Shown here in pieces: positions 42,572 to 51,104 of a stretch of DNA of 64,000 nt. Source of the DNA: Kutzneria sp. CA-103260 (lineage in GTDB: Bacteria; Actinomycetota; Actinomycetes; Mycobacteriales; Pseudonocardiaceae). Every line of letters starts with the position of its first letter. Position 1 is the first letter of the stretch. The notes under the pieces are model-generated. The model was not told where the DNA came from and made no database searches. It saw only the letters and a list, made by a program, of their open reading frames with translations. The translations under genes and the position numbers were made by a program. The stretch covers positions 7,750,001 through 7,814,000 of the forward strand of contig NZ_CP073318.1 of assembly GCF_018263855.1 (NCBI RefSeq), written 5' to 3'.

Positions 42572-43450
42572 TCAGGCCAGCGCCCGCAGGACAGCCGACG
42601 GCGGCCGGGTGCCGGCGATGCTGGCCACCATCTCCAGCACCCGCCGGGTCTGCCGGACCTGGTGCGCGCGGAACACCCGCGCGCCGCCCCAGGCCGCCAC
42701 GGCGGTGGCCGCGAGCGTGCCGTCGACCCGCTCGTCCAGCTCGACGCCCAGGGTCTCGCCGACGAAGTCCTTGTTGGACAACGCCATCAGCACCGGCCAG
42801 CCGGTGCCGACGAGCTCGTCCACCCGGCGCAGCAGCTCCAAACCGTGCCAGGTGTTCTTGCCGAAGTCGTGGGTCGGGTCGATGAGCACACCTTCGGCCG
42901 GCACGCCCAGCTCCACCATGCGCTCGGCCGCCTCGGCCAGTTCGGCCGCCACGGCGGCGACCACGTCCTCATAGCGCGGGCGGAACGGGTCGGTGCGGGG
43001 CGGCAGCCCGCCGGTGTGCGAGCAGACGATGCCGACCCGGTGTTCGGCGGCGACCTCGGCCAACTTCGGGTCCGCGCCGGCCCAGGTGTCGTTGATGAGG
43101 TCCGCGCCCTCGCGGCAGGCGTGGTCCGCGACCTCGTGCCGCCAGGTGTCCACGCTGATCACGACGTCCGGGTAGCGCTCACGGACAGCGCCGACGAACG
43201 GCACCACACGGCGGGCTTCCTCGGCGACGTCCACGGTCTCGCCCTGGGAGCCGGCCCGCACCCCGCCGATGTCGATGATGTCGGCGCCGTCGGCCACCGC
43301 CGCGTCCACCGCGGCCATGGCGGCCGACTCGGTGAAGGTGGCGCCGCGGTCGTAGAACGAGTCGCGGGTCCGGTTGACGATGGCCATCACCAGCGCGCGG
43401 CCCGCGCCGGCCGGCCTCGTCCCGAATAGCAACGGTCGCACAACGGTCAT
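42572..43450 (-). CDS. folP2: dihydropteroate synthase homologue (FolP2-like)
   Basis: The 292-residue TIM-barrel protein has the family signatures MAIVNRTRDSFYDRGATF and ADGADIIDIGGVRAGSQG, with IDPTHDFGKNTWHGLELLRR later. Position next to gpgS matches mycobacterial folP2 (Rv1207), which in M. leprae has no proven dihydropteroate synthase activity; a true folP1 would be expected elsewhere. The sulfonamide/pABA-site serine-arginine region is changed relative to FolP1 as far as I can judge by eye. ATG 43450 is used. Confidence 0.82.
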   Translation of the reverse strand: MTVVRPLLFGTRPAGAGRALVMAIVNRTRDSFYDRGATFTESAAMAAVDAAVADGADIIDIGGVRAGSQGETVDVAEEARRVVPFVGAVRERYPDVVISVDTWRHEVADHACREGADLINDTWAGADPKLAEVAAEHRVGIVCSHTGGLPPRTDPFRPRYEDVVAAVAAELAEAAERMVELGVPAEGVLIDPTHDFGKNTWHGLELLRRVDELVGTGWPVLMALSNKDFVGETLGVELDERVDGTLAATAVAAWGGARVFRAHQVRQTRRVLEMVASIAGTRPPSAVLRALA

Positions 43451-43841
43451 GGTGCCACGCCGCGCCCGATCCACCTGTTTGGAGTAATGTCCGTCACTGT
43501 TGCCGGGACAAACAACCACTCCGGCGAACAGCGATCCTCCTGTATGCCACAGGCATCCAAGACAGGTCAAATCGCGACGGGACGATCATTGTCCGACCTT
43601 GTCCCCCGGCCGGGTATTCCAGCCAAGGCCCTCACCCGCGCTTTTACCCATTCGGCCTAGCGAATCGCCACCAGCGGGTGATACCGATTACCGCATTTTG
43701 GTCCACCCGAACGAGGGCACACGGGCTGACCTGGGCGATTTCGGGGCTAGCCTCGGTCCGGCCGAGGCGATCCACGAGCGGAAGGGGGCGCACTTCCGCT
43801 CGCCGCCCCGGCGCACAACACAAGATCACAAAGGAGAGACC
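43451..43841 (+). promoter_or_regulatory. 391-base upstream region of the Gly/Asn-repeat gene, with hairpins in the presumed leader
   Basis: No gene is visible in this gap. It contains two hairpins close to the coding start: CCTCGGTCCGGCCGAGG (43751-43767) and GAGCGGAAG/CTTCCGCTC (43776-43801). TTTGGTCC near 43695 could be a -35-like element. Divergent folP2 starts at 43450, so promoters for both genes must be here. I recognise no known riboswitch. Confidence 0.4.
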
Positions 43842-44864
43842 GTGGCCAAGAAGGCTCTTGTCGTGGCGGTGACCGCGACCGGAATGCTGGTCATCGGGGC
43901 ACCGGCATTCGCGGCGGCAGCACCGGCGGACAACCCCCTTTTCCAGCAGCCACTCGTTTCCAACGTGAATGTCCTCAGCCAGAACGTGGTGCCGACCGGC
44001 AACATCAATGGCGGCAACGGCAACAATGCCGGCCAGGGCAATGTCGGCGGCAACGGCAACAACATCGGCGACAACAACAACGGCGGCAACGGCAACAGCA
44101 ACGGCGGCGCGGGCAACACCGTCGGCGGGGGCAACGCCGGCGGTGTGCACAACGGCCTGGCCAAGCTGGCCCAGGCGGCTTCGGTCCCCTTCTCAGACTT
44201 CCTCGGCGGCGACGCGGTGCCGTCTGCGGGCCCCGGCAACACCAACGTCGGCGGCGGCAACAACTCCGGCACCGAGAACACCGGCGGCAACGGCAACAAC
44301 ATCGGTTCCGCGAACAACGGCGGCAACGGGAACAGCAACGGCGGTTCCGGCAACACCGTCGGCAGCGGCAACGCGGGCGGTGTCGGCGGCGGCTACGCCG
44401 CGCCAGAGGCGATCAATCTACCGGAAGGCGGATTCGCGGAGCGCAGCCTGACCGGCGGCCCGGGCAACAACAACAGCGGCTCCGGAAACAACGCCGGCAG
44501 CGGCAATGTCGGCGGCAACGGCAACAACATCGGCGACAACAACAACGGCGGGAACGGCAACAGCAACGGCGGCAACGGGAACACCGTCGGCGGCGGCAAC
44601 TCCGGCGGCATCGGCAACCACCGCCAGCATCGGGTGAGCGTGCCCCCGATGATCTCGCCGGCCCGTTCGCTGACCGGAGTGGCGCACCACTGGCCGCTGC
44701 CGGGCAACAACAACGGCGGTTCCGGCAACAATGCCGGCCAGGGCAACATCGGCGGCAACGGCAACAACATCGGGAACAACAACAACGGCGGCAACGGGAA
44801 CAGCAACGGCGGTTCCGGGAACACCGTGGGCGGCGGCAACTCCGGCGGCGTCGGCAACCACTGA
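43842..44864 (+). CDS. secreted Gly/Asn-repeat protein
   Basis: The 340-residue protein begins at GTG 43842 behind AAAGGAGAG. A Sec signal peptide ends at about residue 25 (GAPAFA). Four blocks of about 52-54 residues (about 53-104, 130-183, 207-260, 288-340) share the order GNNxGxGNxGGNGNNIG, then NNNGGNGNSNGG, then GNTVGGGNxGG. Spacers of 23-27 residues, different in sequence, join them, two with RSLTG. There is no cysteine, anchor or enzyme motif. The NxGxGN pattern recalls mycobacterial PPE-MPTR repeats, but no PPE domain is present. It may be a beta-solenoid or amyloid-like surface protein. Confidence 0.8.
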   Translation: MAKKALVVAVTATGMLVIGAPAFAAAAPADNPLFQQPLVSNVNVLSQNVVPTGNINGGNGNNAGQGNVGGNGNNIGDNNNGGNGNSNGGAGNTVGGGNAGGVHNGLAKLAQAASVPFSDFLGGDAVPSAGPGNTNVGGGNNSGTENTGGNGNNIGSANNGGNGNSNGGSGNTVGSGNAGGVGGGYAAPEAINLPEGGFAERSLTGGPGNNNSGSGNNAGSGNVGGNGNNIGDNNNGGNGNSNGGNGNTVGGGNSGGIGNHRQHRVSVPPMISPARSLTGVAHHWPLPGNNNGGSGNNAGQGNIGGNGNNIGNNNNGGNGNSNGGSGNTVGGGNSGGVGNH

Positions 44865-44874
44865 CGCAGCCCGA

Positions 44875-44914
44875 AACGGCGGTGTCACCCCTTCGCGGGA
44901 GCGACACCGCCGTT
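44875..44914 (+). terminator. hairpin terminator of the Gly/Asn-repeat gene
   Basis: AACGGCGGTGTC (44875-44886) is exactly complementary to GACACCGCCGTT (44903-44914), starting 10 bases past the stop. Confidence 0.75.
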
Positions 44915-44918
44915 CAGC

Positions 44919-45000
44919 CGTGACGCGTGTCACAGCTCATTGCTACTCCACAGTAGGTCCAAGTTTACTCCTGAGTAGCTATGTCGTGACCGAGGTCACT
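44919..45000. promoter_or_regulatory. operator array upstream of the secreted S15 hydrolase
   Basis: Two GTGA-N6-TCAC sites, CGTGACGCGTGTCACA (44919-44934) and CGTGACCGAGGTCACT (44985-45000), have centres 66 bases apart. Between them TACTCCACAGTA (44944-44955) and TACTCCTGAGTA (44966-44977), two 12-bp imperfect palindromes, are spaced 22 bases. The first type resembles CRP/GlxR sites; the second is unnamed. Confidence 0.55.
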
Positions 45001-45011
45001 CTGGAGGGCAA

Positions 45012-46514
45012 GTGCGCAGGTCAATGACGACTCTGCTGACTGTCGTGGCGTTAGCCATGGGGCTGGCGGCGACCGCCGCCGCCGCGCCGACGGCCGGCTT
45101 CAGCACCAGCTATCAGGCGATCCCCGGCGACGGCGGCACGACGCTGCACGCGTTCGTGATCCGCCCGACCGGCCGCGGCGACGGGCCGTTCCCGCTCGTG
45201 GTGCTGCCGAGCAGCTGGGGCCTGAACGACATCGAGTATGTGGGCGCGGCCGCGAGGCTCGCCTACCAGTCGGGGTACGTGGTGGTCAGCTACACCGCCC
45301 GCGGCTTCTGGGACTCCGGCGGCCAGATCGAGGTGGCCGGTCCCCAGGACGTGGCCGACGCCAGCAAGGTGATCGACTGGGCGCTGGCCAACACCGATGC
45401 CGACCCGTCCCGCATCGGCATGGCGGGCATCTCCTACGGCGCGGGCATCAGCCTGCTCGCGGCCGCCGCCGACCCGCGGATCCGGGCGGTGGCCTCGCTG
45501 AGCGGCTGGACCGACCTGGCCGCCTCGCTCTACCCGAACCAGACCGTCAGCAGCGAGGGCGTCGACCTGTTGCTGGCCGCCGGTCACCTGACCGGCCGTC
45601 CCGGCCCGGATCTCCAGCAGGCCGAGAAGGACTACCTGGCCGGCAACTTCGCCGACGTGCTGCCGATCGCGCCGGTGCGCTCGGCCGCCACCAAGATCGA
45701 CGCCATCAACCAGCACAGCACCGCGGTGCTGATGGCCAACGCCTGGGAGGACTCGCTGTTCCCGCCCAGCCAGCTGGTCGACTTCTACGGCAAACTGACC
45801 GGTCCGAAACGGCTGATGCTCACGCCCGGCGACCACGCCACGCCGGAGCTGTTCGGCGCGGCCGGGCTGCCCAACGAGGTCTGGGACGCCGCCGACCGCT
45901 GGTTCGACCACTACCTGCTGGGCGTGGACAACGGCATCGACCGGGAGCAACCGGTGCAGGTGAAGCCGGCCAACGGCGGCGGCTGGCAGGGCTCAACCGG
46001 ATTCCCCACCCAGCAGCAGACGATTCCGTTGGGCAGCACCAGGTTCGGCGCCGGCCTGGACACGATCGCCGACAGTGGCACGGTGCTCGTGAGTGGCGCT
46101 CTGCAGGGCTACCTGGGCATTCCGACCGGCGTCTCGATCCCGCTGGTGTCCCGGGCGCTGGCCGGGGTCTGGTCCGGATCCACTGCGGCACAAGGCTTTG
46201 AAGTGGACGGAGCCCCGCACGCCAAACTGACCGTCACGCCCAGCGCGGCCGACACGACGCTGTTCGCGTACCTCTACGACGTGGGGCCGATCGGCCTCGG
46301 GTCGCTGATCACGCACAAGCCGTACTCGCTGCTGGGTGCGGCCCCGGGTGTGGCCAGGAACATCGACCTCGGATTGGAGCCCATCGCCTGGAATGTGCCG
46401 GCGGGGCACCATCTCGCGCTGGTTGTCGACACTGTCGACCCGCGCTACGGGTCGTCGAGCAAGATCGGCAGCAACGTCACGCTGTCCGGCACGCTGACCG
46501 TTCCGGTCACCTGA
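45012..46514 (+). CDS. secreted S15/CocE-type alpha/beta hydrolase (X-Pro dipeptidyl-peptidase-like)
   Basis: The 500-residue exported protein has a signal peptide (cleavage near AAAA, about residue 25) and an alpha/beta hydrolase domain of the S15/CocE type followed by a C-terminal beta domain. Triad residues are visible as Ser in MAGISYGAGIS (about 140), Asp in ANAWEDSLF and His in TPGDHATPE. GTG 45012 is used because GGAGG precedes it by four bases; ATG 45024 is an alternative. Substrates of the family are X-Pro peptides or acyl/amide esters. It is preceded by a dense operator region and ends before a strong hairpin. Confidence 0.85.
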   Translation: MRRSMTTLLTVVALAMGLAATAAAAPTAGFSTSYQAIPGDGGTTLHAFVIRPTGRGDGPFPLVVLPSSWGLNDIEYVGAAARLAYQSGYVVVSYTARGFWDSGGQIEVAGPQDVADASKVIDWALANTDADPSRIGMAGISYGAGISLLAAAADPRIRAVASLSGWTDLAASLYPNQTVSSEGVDLLLAAGHLTGRPGPDLQQAEKDYLAGNFADVLPIAPVRSAATKIDAINQHSTAVLMANAWEDSLFPPSQLVDFYGKLTGPKRLMLTPGDHATPELFGAAGLPNEVWDAADRWFDHYLLGVDNGIDREQPVQVKPANGGGWQGSTGFPTQQQTIPLGSTRFGAGLDTIADSGTVLVSGALQGYLGIPTGVSIPLVSRALAGVWSGSTAAQGFEVDGAPHAKLTVTPSAADTTLFAYLYDVGPIGLGSLITHKPYSLLGAAPGVARNIDLGLEPIAWNVPAGHHLALVVDTVDPRYGSSSKIGSNVTLSGTLTVPVT

Positions 46515-46520
46515 TCCGGG

Positions 46521-46552
46521 AGGCGGGGGCCCCGGCGCGGGAGCCCCCGCCT
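46521..46552. terminator. hairpin between the S15 hydrolase and the convergent S53 peptidase
   Basis: AGGCGGGGGC (46521-46530) pairs with GCCCCCGCCT (46543-46552). It can end transcription from both sides, 7 bases past one stop and 10 before the other. Confidence 0.75.
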
Positions 46553-46562
46553 TCTGGCACTG

Positions 46563-47825
46563 CTACCTGAGCGCCTTCACCAGCGCCGGCACGAACTTCG
46601 AGGCGTCGAGCGTGCCCCAGCCGGACACGATGTCGAAGCCCTTCGCCGCGGCGAAGCCGGCAACGCTGCCGTAGGTGTTGTCACCGCTGGTCACGTCGAC
46701 GATCCCGGACTTGTCGGCTTTGGGCCCGAGCTTGCCGTACAGCGCCGGGTTGATCTGGCCCAGCCGGCTGCCCTTGGCCTGCACGGCCAGCGCCAGCACA
46801 CCGGCGAACAGCGGCGAGGACTCGGAGGTGCCGGAGATGCCCTCCATGGTGATGTCCGGGAACGAGCGGAACTTGCTGCCCGTGATGCCCTTCACCGAGT
46901 TCTGCCAGCTCGGCCGGGCGTAGGTCTTGGACAGGCCGCCGCCCGAGGGCCGCCACAGCACGTCCGGCGCGGTGCGGTTTCCGTTGGCGTCCAAGGAGAG
47001 CACGGTGCCGCCGAGCGCGGTCACGTTCGGGTCCGAGGCCGGCCAGCTGGCCGTCCGGTACGGAAAGGTGCCCGGGCCGGTCAGCACCGGGTCGGTGGCG
47101 CCGTAGTCGCCGGAGGACGCGACCAGCGTGACGCCGGCTCGGCTGGCCCGCTCGAACGCCGGATCCAGGCTCTTGACCGAGTCCAGCGTCGGGAAGGTGT
47201 CCTCGGCCGTGCCGAAGCTCATCGAGATGACGTCGGCGATCTGGTGCTTGGTCATGTAGTCGACCGCGGCCATCATCTCCGGCAGGCCGGTGAAGCCCTG
47301 GGTCTCGGCCACCGGCGTGGCCGCGATGACGATGTGCGCGGCCGGCGCCATGGTGTGGATCATCTCCACGTCCAGGTCGGTCTCGCCGCCCCAGGACTGG
47401 CAGGTCGAGGTGTCCACGCCGGGGTCGGTGCAGCCCGGCACCGGGCCGGACGGCGCGATCACCGAGATGTCGGCCGGCGGCAGTCCGTTGCGCTGGTCGT
47501 AGGCGTCGATCACGGCCTTCACGTCGGCGTCGCCGTAGGACACCAGGGTGGCCACGGTGGAACCCGCGCCGGTCAGGCCCTGGTTCCACAGCGCCGGCGT
47601 GTTGTACGCCTTGGCCAGCCGTGGCAACGAGGCGGTGGCCGCCTCCAGGCGCTGCACCTTCTGCTCCACCGTCGTCGCGCCGACGAACGAGGCCGCCGCC
47701 GCGCTGAACACGTGGTGCGCCTGCTGGGCCGCCTTCGGCTGCGGGCTCGCCGCCGCCGGCGCCGCCGCCAGCGCGGTCGCGGCTAACGCCGCCCCCACCA
47801 CCACCGCCATGGATCTACCGCTCAT
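46563..47825 (-). CDS. secreted S53 (sedolisin-type) serine peptidase, copy 1
   Basis: The 420-residue peptidase has a signal peptide ending around AAAASP (residue 28). The sedolisin catalytic set is visible: Glu148 and Asp152 in WGGETDLDVEMIH, the oxyanion Asp240 in VASSGDYGAT, and Ser334 in SGTSESSPLFAG; the C-terminal DVTSGDNTYG and IVSGWGTLDA form the usual calcium-site region. Only about 60 residues separate the signal peptide from the catalytic fold, so the large pro-kumamolisin propeptide of the family is missing. ATG 47825 follows GGGAG. It is a tandem paralogue of the next gene, transcribed leftward. Confidence 0.9.
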   Translation of the reverse strand: MSGRSMAVVVGAALAATALAAAPAAASPQPKAAQQAHHVFSAAAASFVGATTVEQKVQRLEAATASLPRLAKAYNTPALWNQGLTGAGSTVATLVSYGDADVKAVIDAYDQRNGLPPADISVIAPSGPVPGCTDPGVDTSTCQSWGGETDLDVEMIHTMAPAAHIVIAATPVAETQGFTGLPEMMAAVDYMTKHQIADVISMSFGTAEDTFPTLDSVKSLDPAFERASRAGVTLVASSGDYGATDPVLTGPGTFPYRTASWPASDPNVTALGGTVLSLDANGNRTAPDVLWRPSGGGLSKTYARPSWQNSVKGITGSKFRSFPDITMEGISGTSESSPLFAGVLALAVQAKGSRLGQINPALYGKLGPKADKSGIVDVTSGDNTYGSVAGFAAAKGFDIVSGWGTLDASKFVPALVKALR

Positions 47826-47855
47826 TTTCACTCCCAGTCACCATTTTTAACGGCG

Positions 47856-47898
47856 GAAAGGACCATTCCTGACGTTGAACGTCAGGAATGGTCCTTTC
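47856..47898. repeat. 43-bp palindrome of the GTTGAAC-centred family (copy 3)
   Basis: GAAAGGACCATTCCTGACGT, centre TGA, and the exact reverse complement. It lies between the two S53 genes, 21 bases past the second one's stop, and probably ends that transcript. Confidence 0.8.
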
Positions 47899-47918
47899 AC
47901 AACATTTTGTGGTTACGT

Positions 47919-49145
47919 TCAGCGCAGGGCCGTCACGAGGGACGGGACGAACTTGGCGGCGTCGATGGTGCCCCAGCCGGACACGATGTCGAAGCCCTTG
48001 CCCGCGGCGAAGCCGGTGACCCCGTTGTAGCTGTTGTTGCCGGAGGTCACGTCCACGATGCCGGCCAGCTTGCCGGTGTAGAGCGCGGTGTTGACCTGCC
48101 CGAGCCGGCCGCCCTTGGTCTGCGCGGCCAGCGCCAGCACACCGGCGAACAGCGGCGAGGACTCGGAGGTGCCGCTGGTGCCTTCCATGGTGATGTCGGG
48201 GAAGGACCGCTTGGTGCTGTTGGTGATCTTCGAGACGCTGTCCTGCCAGCTGGGCCGGTTGTACACGCTGGACAGGCCGCCGCCGGAGTCCGGCCACAGC
48301 GTGGTGTTCGGCTTGCCGCTCACCGAGTTCGTGCCGCCGACGGCGGTCACGTTCGGGTCGGCCGCCGGCCAGCTGGCGGTGCGCTTGTTCCAGTAGCCGC
48401 CGGACTTGGTGTGGTTGGTGGCGCCGGAGTCACCGGAGGAGGCGGTCAGCGTGACGCCGGCGGCGCTCGCCCGCTGGAAGGCCGGGTCCAGGCCGGTGAC
48501 CTGGCTCGGCGAGTCGAAGTTGTCCTCGGCGGTGCCGAAGCTCATGGAGATGATGTCGGCCGACTTGTTGGTGGTCATGTAGTCGACCGCCTGCATCATC
48601 TCCGGCAGGCCGGTGATGCCCTCGGTCTCGGCCACCGGCGTCGCGGCGATGACGATCTTCGCGCCCGGCGCCAGGGTGTGGATCATCTCCACGTCCAGGT
48701 CGGTCTCGCCGCCCCAGCTCTGGCAGGTCGCGGTGTCCACACCCGCGTCGTGGCAGCCGGGCACGTGCCCGACCGGCTCCAGGATCTGCACATCGGCCTT
48801 GGGCAGGCCGTTGCGCTGGTCGTAGGAGTCGATGACCGACTGGATGTCCTTGTCACCGAAGGAGACCAGCGTCGCCACGGTAATGCCCGTACCGTTGGTT
48901 CCCTTGTCCCACAACGGTTTCACGTCGTAGGCGGCGGCCAGCCGGGGCAGCGCGGCCAGCGCCGTCTCCAGCCGCTGCACCTTCTGCTGCACGGTGTCGG
49001 CGCCGACGAACGACGCCGCCGCCGGGCTGAAGGTGTGATGGCCCGGCGCGGGCGCCGCGAGGGCGGGCGCGGCGGCGACGCCGCTGAGCGCCAGCGCGAC
49101 CCCGGCCGCCAGCACGCCCGCGGACCTGACCGATCGTCGACTCAT
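47919..49145 (-). CDS. secreted S53 (sedolisin-type) serine peptidase, copy 2
   Basis: The 408-residue paralogue of the preceding gene starts at ATG 49145 behind AGGAGG. The same landmarks are present: WGGETDLDVEMIH, SSGDSGAT, GTSESSPLFAGV, DVTSGNNSYNG and SGWGTIDA. The two proteins are alike throughout, including the short pre-catalytic segment FSxAAASFVGAxTVxQKVQR. The lack of a propeptide again means that folding or zymogen control must differ from characterised sedolisins. The active-site acid pair Glu/Asp predicts action at low pH. Confidence 0.9.
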   Translation of the reverse strand: MSRRSVRSAGVLAAGVALALSGVAAAPALAAPAPGHHTFSPAAASFVGADTVQQKVQRLETALAALPRLAAAYDVKPLWDKGTNGTGITVATLVSFGDKDIQSVIDSYDQRNGLPKADVQILEPVGHVPGCHDAGVDTATCQSWGGETDLDVEMIHTLAPGAKIVIAATPVAETEGITGLPEMMQAVDYMTTNKSADIISMSFGTAEDNFDSPSQVTGLDPAFQRASAAGVTLTASSGDSGATNHTKSGGYWNKRTASWPAADPNVTAVGGTNSVSGKPNTTLWPDSGGGLSSVYNRPSWQDSVSKITNSTKRSFPDITMEGTSGTSESSPLFAGVLALAAQTKGGRLGQVNTALYTGKLAGIVDVTSGNNSYNGVTGFAAGKGFDIVSGWGTIDAAKFVPSLVTALR

Positions 49146-49231
49146 GACTTCCTCCTGAGCAGCAGCCGGAGCGACCCCCGACCCATTCAAGGGGGTGCCC
49201 CACGCCGACCGTCAGGTCCGAAAGTCGGGAA

Positions 49232-49996
49232 TCAGTGCACCTGCTCCCACGCCCGATAGGCGTCCTGGACCACCCGGACGGCGTCGTCGATGTCGTCCGT
49301 CAGATGTAGCAGGTGCATGTCCTTGGCCCCGATCTTGCCCCCGCCTTCCACCGAATCGTGTAGCCAGTCGTAGAGGCCCTGCCAGTAGGACCGTCCGAAC
49401 AGGACGACCGGGAACTTGGTGACCTTCTTGGTCTGTACCAGGGTCAACGCCTCGAACAACTCGTCGAGTGTGCCGAAACCGCCGGGCAGGCAGATGAAGG
49501 CCTGGGCGTACTTGATGAACATGGTCTTGCGGGCGAAGAAGTAGCGGAAGTTCACGCCGAGGTCGACCCACGGGTTCAGGCCCTGCTCGAACGGCAGCTC
49601 GATGCCCAGCCCGACCGAGTAGCCACCGGCCTCGGACGCGCCGCGGTTGACCGCCTCCATCGCGCCCGGCCCGCCGCCGGTGATCACCGCGAAGCCGGCC
49701 TCGGCCAGCGCGCCACCCAGCTTGCGGCCGATCTCGTACTCGGGGTGGTCCGGCTTGGTGCGGGCCGAGCCGAACACGGTGACCGCCTTGGGCAGCTCGG
49801 CCAGCGCGCCGAAGCCCTCCACGAACTCGGCCTGGATGCGCATGACCCGCCACGGGTCGGTGTGCACCCAGTCGGACGGGCCGCGGGCGTCCAGCAGGCG
49901 CTGGTCGGTGGTGGTGGACTCACTGGAGCGGTCCCGGCGCAGCGTCACGGGGCCGCGCTGCCGCTCCTTCGGCGGCTGCTCCTGGTTCTCGTTCAT
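49232..49996 (-). CDS. LOG-family protein (lysine-decarboxylase-fold / cytokinin-type phosphoribohydrolase)
   Basis: The 254-residue TIGR00730-type protein has the paired motifs GGGPGAMEAVNRGA and LPGGFGTLDELFEAL with the FARKTMFIKYAQAF segment. Such proteins are nucleoside-5'-monophosphate phosphoribohydrolases; mycobacterial Rv1205 makes cytokinin-like adenine derivatives. The first 40 residues are charged and variable. ATG 49996 overlaps the dapE stop by 4 bases, so it is cotranscribed with the diaminopimelate gene, as in mycobacteria. No lysine decarboxylase activity is implied. Confidence 0.9.
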   Translation of the reverse strand: MNENQEQPPKERQRGPVTLRRDRSSESTTTDQRLLDARGPSDWVHTDPWRVMRIQAEFVEGFGALAELPKAVTVFGSARTKPDHPEYEIGRKLGGALAEAGFAVITGGGPGAMEAVNRGASEAGGYSVGLGIELPFEQGLNPWVDLGVNFRYFFARKTMFIKYAQAFICLPGGFGTLDELFEALTLVQTKKVTKFPVVLFGRSYWQGLYDWLHDSVEGGGKIGAKDMHLLHLTDDIDDAVRVVQDAYRAWEQVH

Positions 49997-51090
49997 CGGG
50001 AAACCCTACTCAGGAAGGTCCGCAGCACCTGCGTGCAGTGCGTGATCTGTGCCGCCGCCACATTTTCCTGCTGGGTGTGGGCCAGCGTCGGGTCGCCAGG
50101 ACCGAAGTTCACGGCCGGAATGCCCAGCGCCGCGAAGCGTGCCACATCGGTCCAGCCCAGCTTGGCCACCGGCGTGCCGCCGGCCGCATCGACCAGCTCA
50201 CGGGCCGTCAGCGCGGACAACCCGGGCAGCGCCCCCTCGGCGGTGTCGACCAGCGTCAGCTCGTAGCCCTCGAAAAGCACCCGAAGGTGGTCCAGCGCCT
50301 GCTCGGCCGTTCGGTCCGGGGCGAACCGGTGGTTGATCGTCAGCACGCACTCGTCCGGCACCACGTTGCCGGCCACGCCGCCGCTGATCTTCACCGCCTG
50401 CAGGCCCTCGCGGTAGTGGCAGCCGTCGATCTCCACCTGCCGCGGCTCGTACTGGTCGAGCCGGTGCAGCGCGCCGGCCATCGCGTGGATGGCGTTCTCC
50501 CCCATCCAGGCCCGGGCCGTGTGGGCCCGGATTCCCTTGGTGCGCAACTCGATCCGCAGCGTGCCCTGGCAGCCGGCCTCGATCACGCCGTTGGACGGCT
50601 CGCCCACGATCGCCAGGTCCGCCCGAAGCCACTCCGGCAGTTCCCGCTCGATGCGGCCCAACCCGTTGCGGGCCGCCTCGATCTCCTCGCAGTCGTAGAA
50701 GACGAAGGTCAGGTCGTGCACCGGCTCGGCGATGGTGGCGGCCAGATGCAGGAAGACCGCGTCGCCGCCCTTCATGTCCACCGTGCCGCAGCCGTGCAGC
50801 ACCAGGTCGTCACCGGAACCGGTGCGGCGCAGCGGCAGGTTGTCGTTGATCGGCACGGTGTCGAGGTGACCGGCCAGCACCACCCGGGACGGACGGCCCA
50901 GGTTCGTTCGTGCCAGCACCGTGTTCCCGGACACCACCAGCTCCAGGTGCGGGGCCTGCTTCGCCAGCGCCGCGTGCACGGCCGCGGCCAGCGCTTCCTC
51001 GTCTCCGGAGACACTCGGCACGTCCACCAGCGCGGCGGTCAGCTCGACGGGATCGGCGGTCAGGTCCAGGGTGGTCGTCACCTCCGGCAC
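49993..51090 (-). CDS. dapE: succinyl-diaminopimelate desuccinylase
   Basis: The M20 peptidase-like enzyme of about 365 residues removes succinate from N-succinyl-LL-diaminopimelate. The metal-site sequence is VVLAGHLDTVPINDN, followed by GCGTVDMKGGDAV, FYDCEEIEAARNGLG with the catalytic glutamates, and VGEPSNGVIEAGCQGTL. GTG 51090 is taken as start; GTG 51081 is also in frame with GGAGG too close to serve it. dapD runs divergently from 51105, leaving only 14 bases between start codons, so leaderless translation and promoters inside the genes are likely. Confidence 0.92.
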   Translation of the reverse strand: MPEVTTTLDLTADPVELTAALVDVPSVSGDEEALAAAVHAALAKQAPHLELVVSGNTVLARTNLGRPSRVVLAGHLDTVPINDNLPLRRTGSGDDLVLHGCGTVDMKGGDAVFLHLAATIAEPVHDLTFVFYDCEEIEAARNGLGRIERELPEWLRADLAIVGEPSNGVIEAGCQGTLRIELRTKGIRAHTARAWMGENAIHAMAGALHRLDQYEPRQVEIDGCHYREGLQAVKISGGVAGNVVPDECVLTINHRFAPDRTAEQALDHLRVLFEGYELTLVDTAEGALPGLSALTARELVDAAGGTPVAKLGWTDVARFAALGIPAVNFGPGDPTLAHTQQENVAAAQITHCTQVLRTFLSRVSR

Positions 51091-51104
51091 GTTACCGTTG
51101 TGCC

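Noticed and set aside
43842..44864. PE/PPE protein
   Set aside because: The repeat rhythm is similar, but there is a Sec signal peptide instead of a PPE domain and no ESX genes in the window.
49232..49996. Lysine decarboxylase
   Set aside because: The old name comes from a misannotation; the PGGxGTxxE motif marks LOG-type phosphoribohydrolases.
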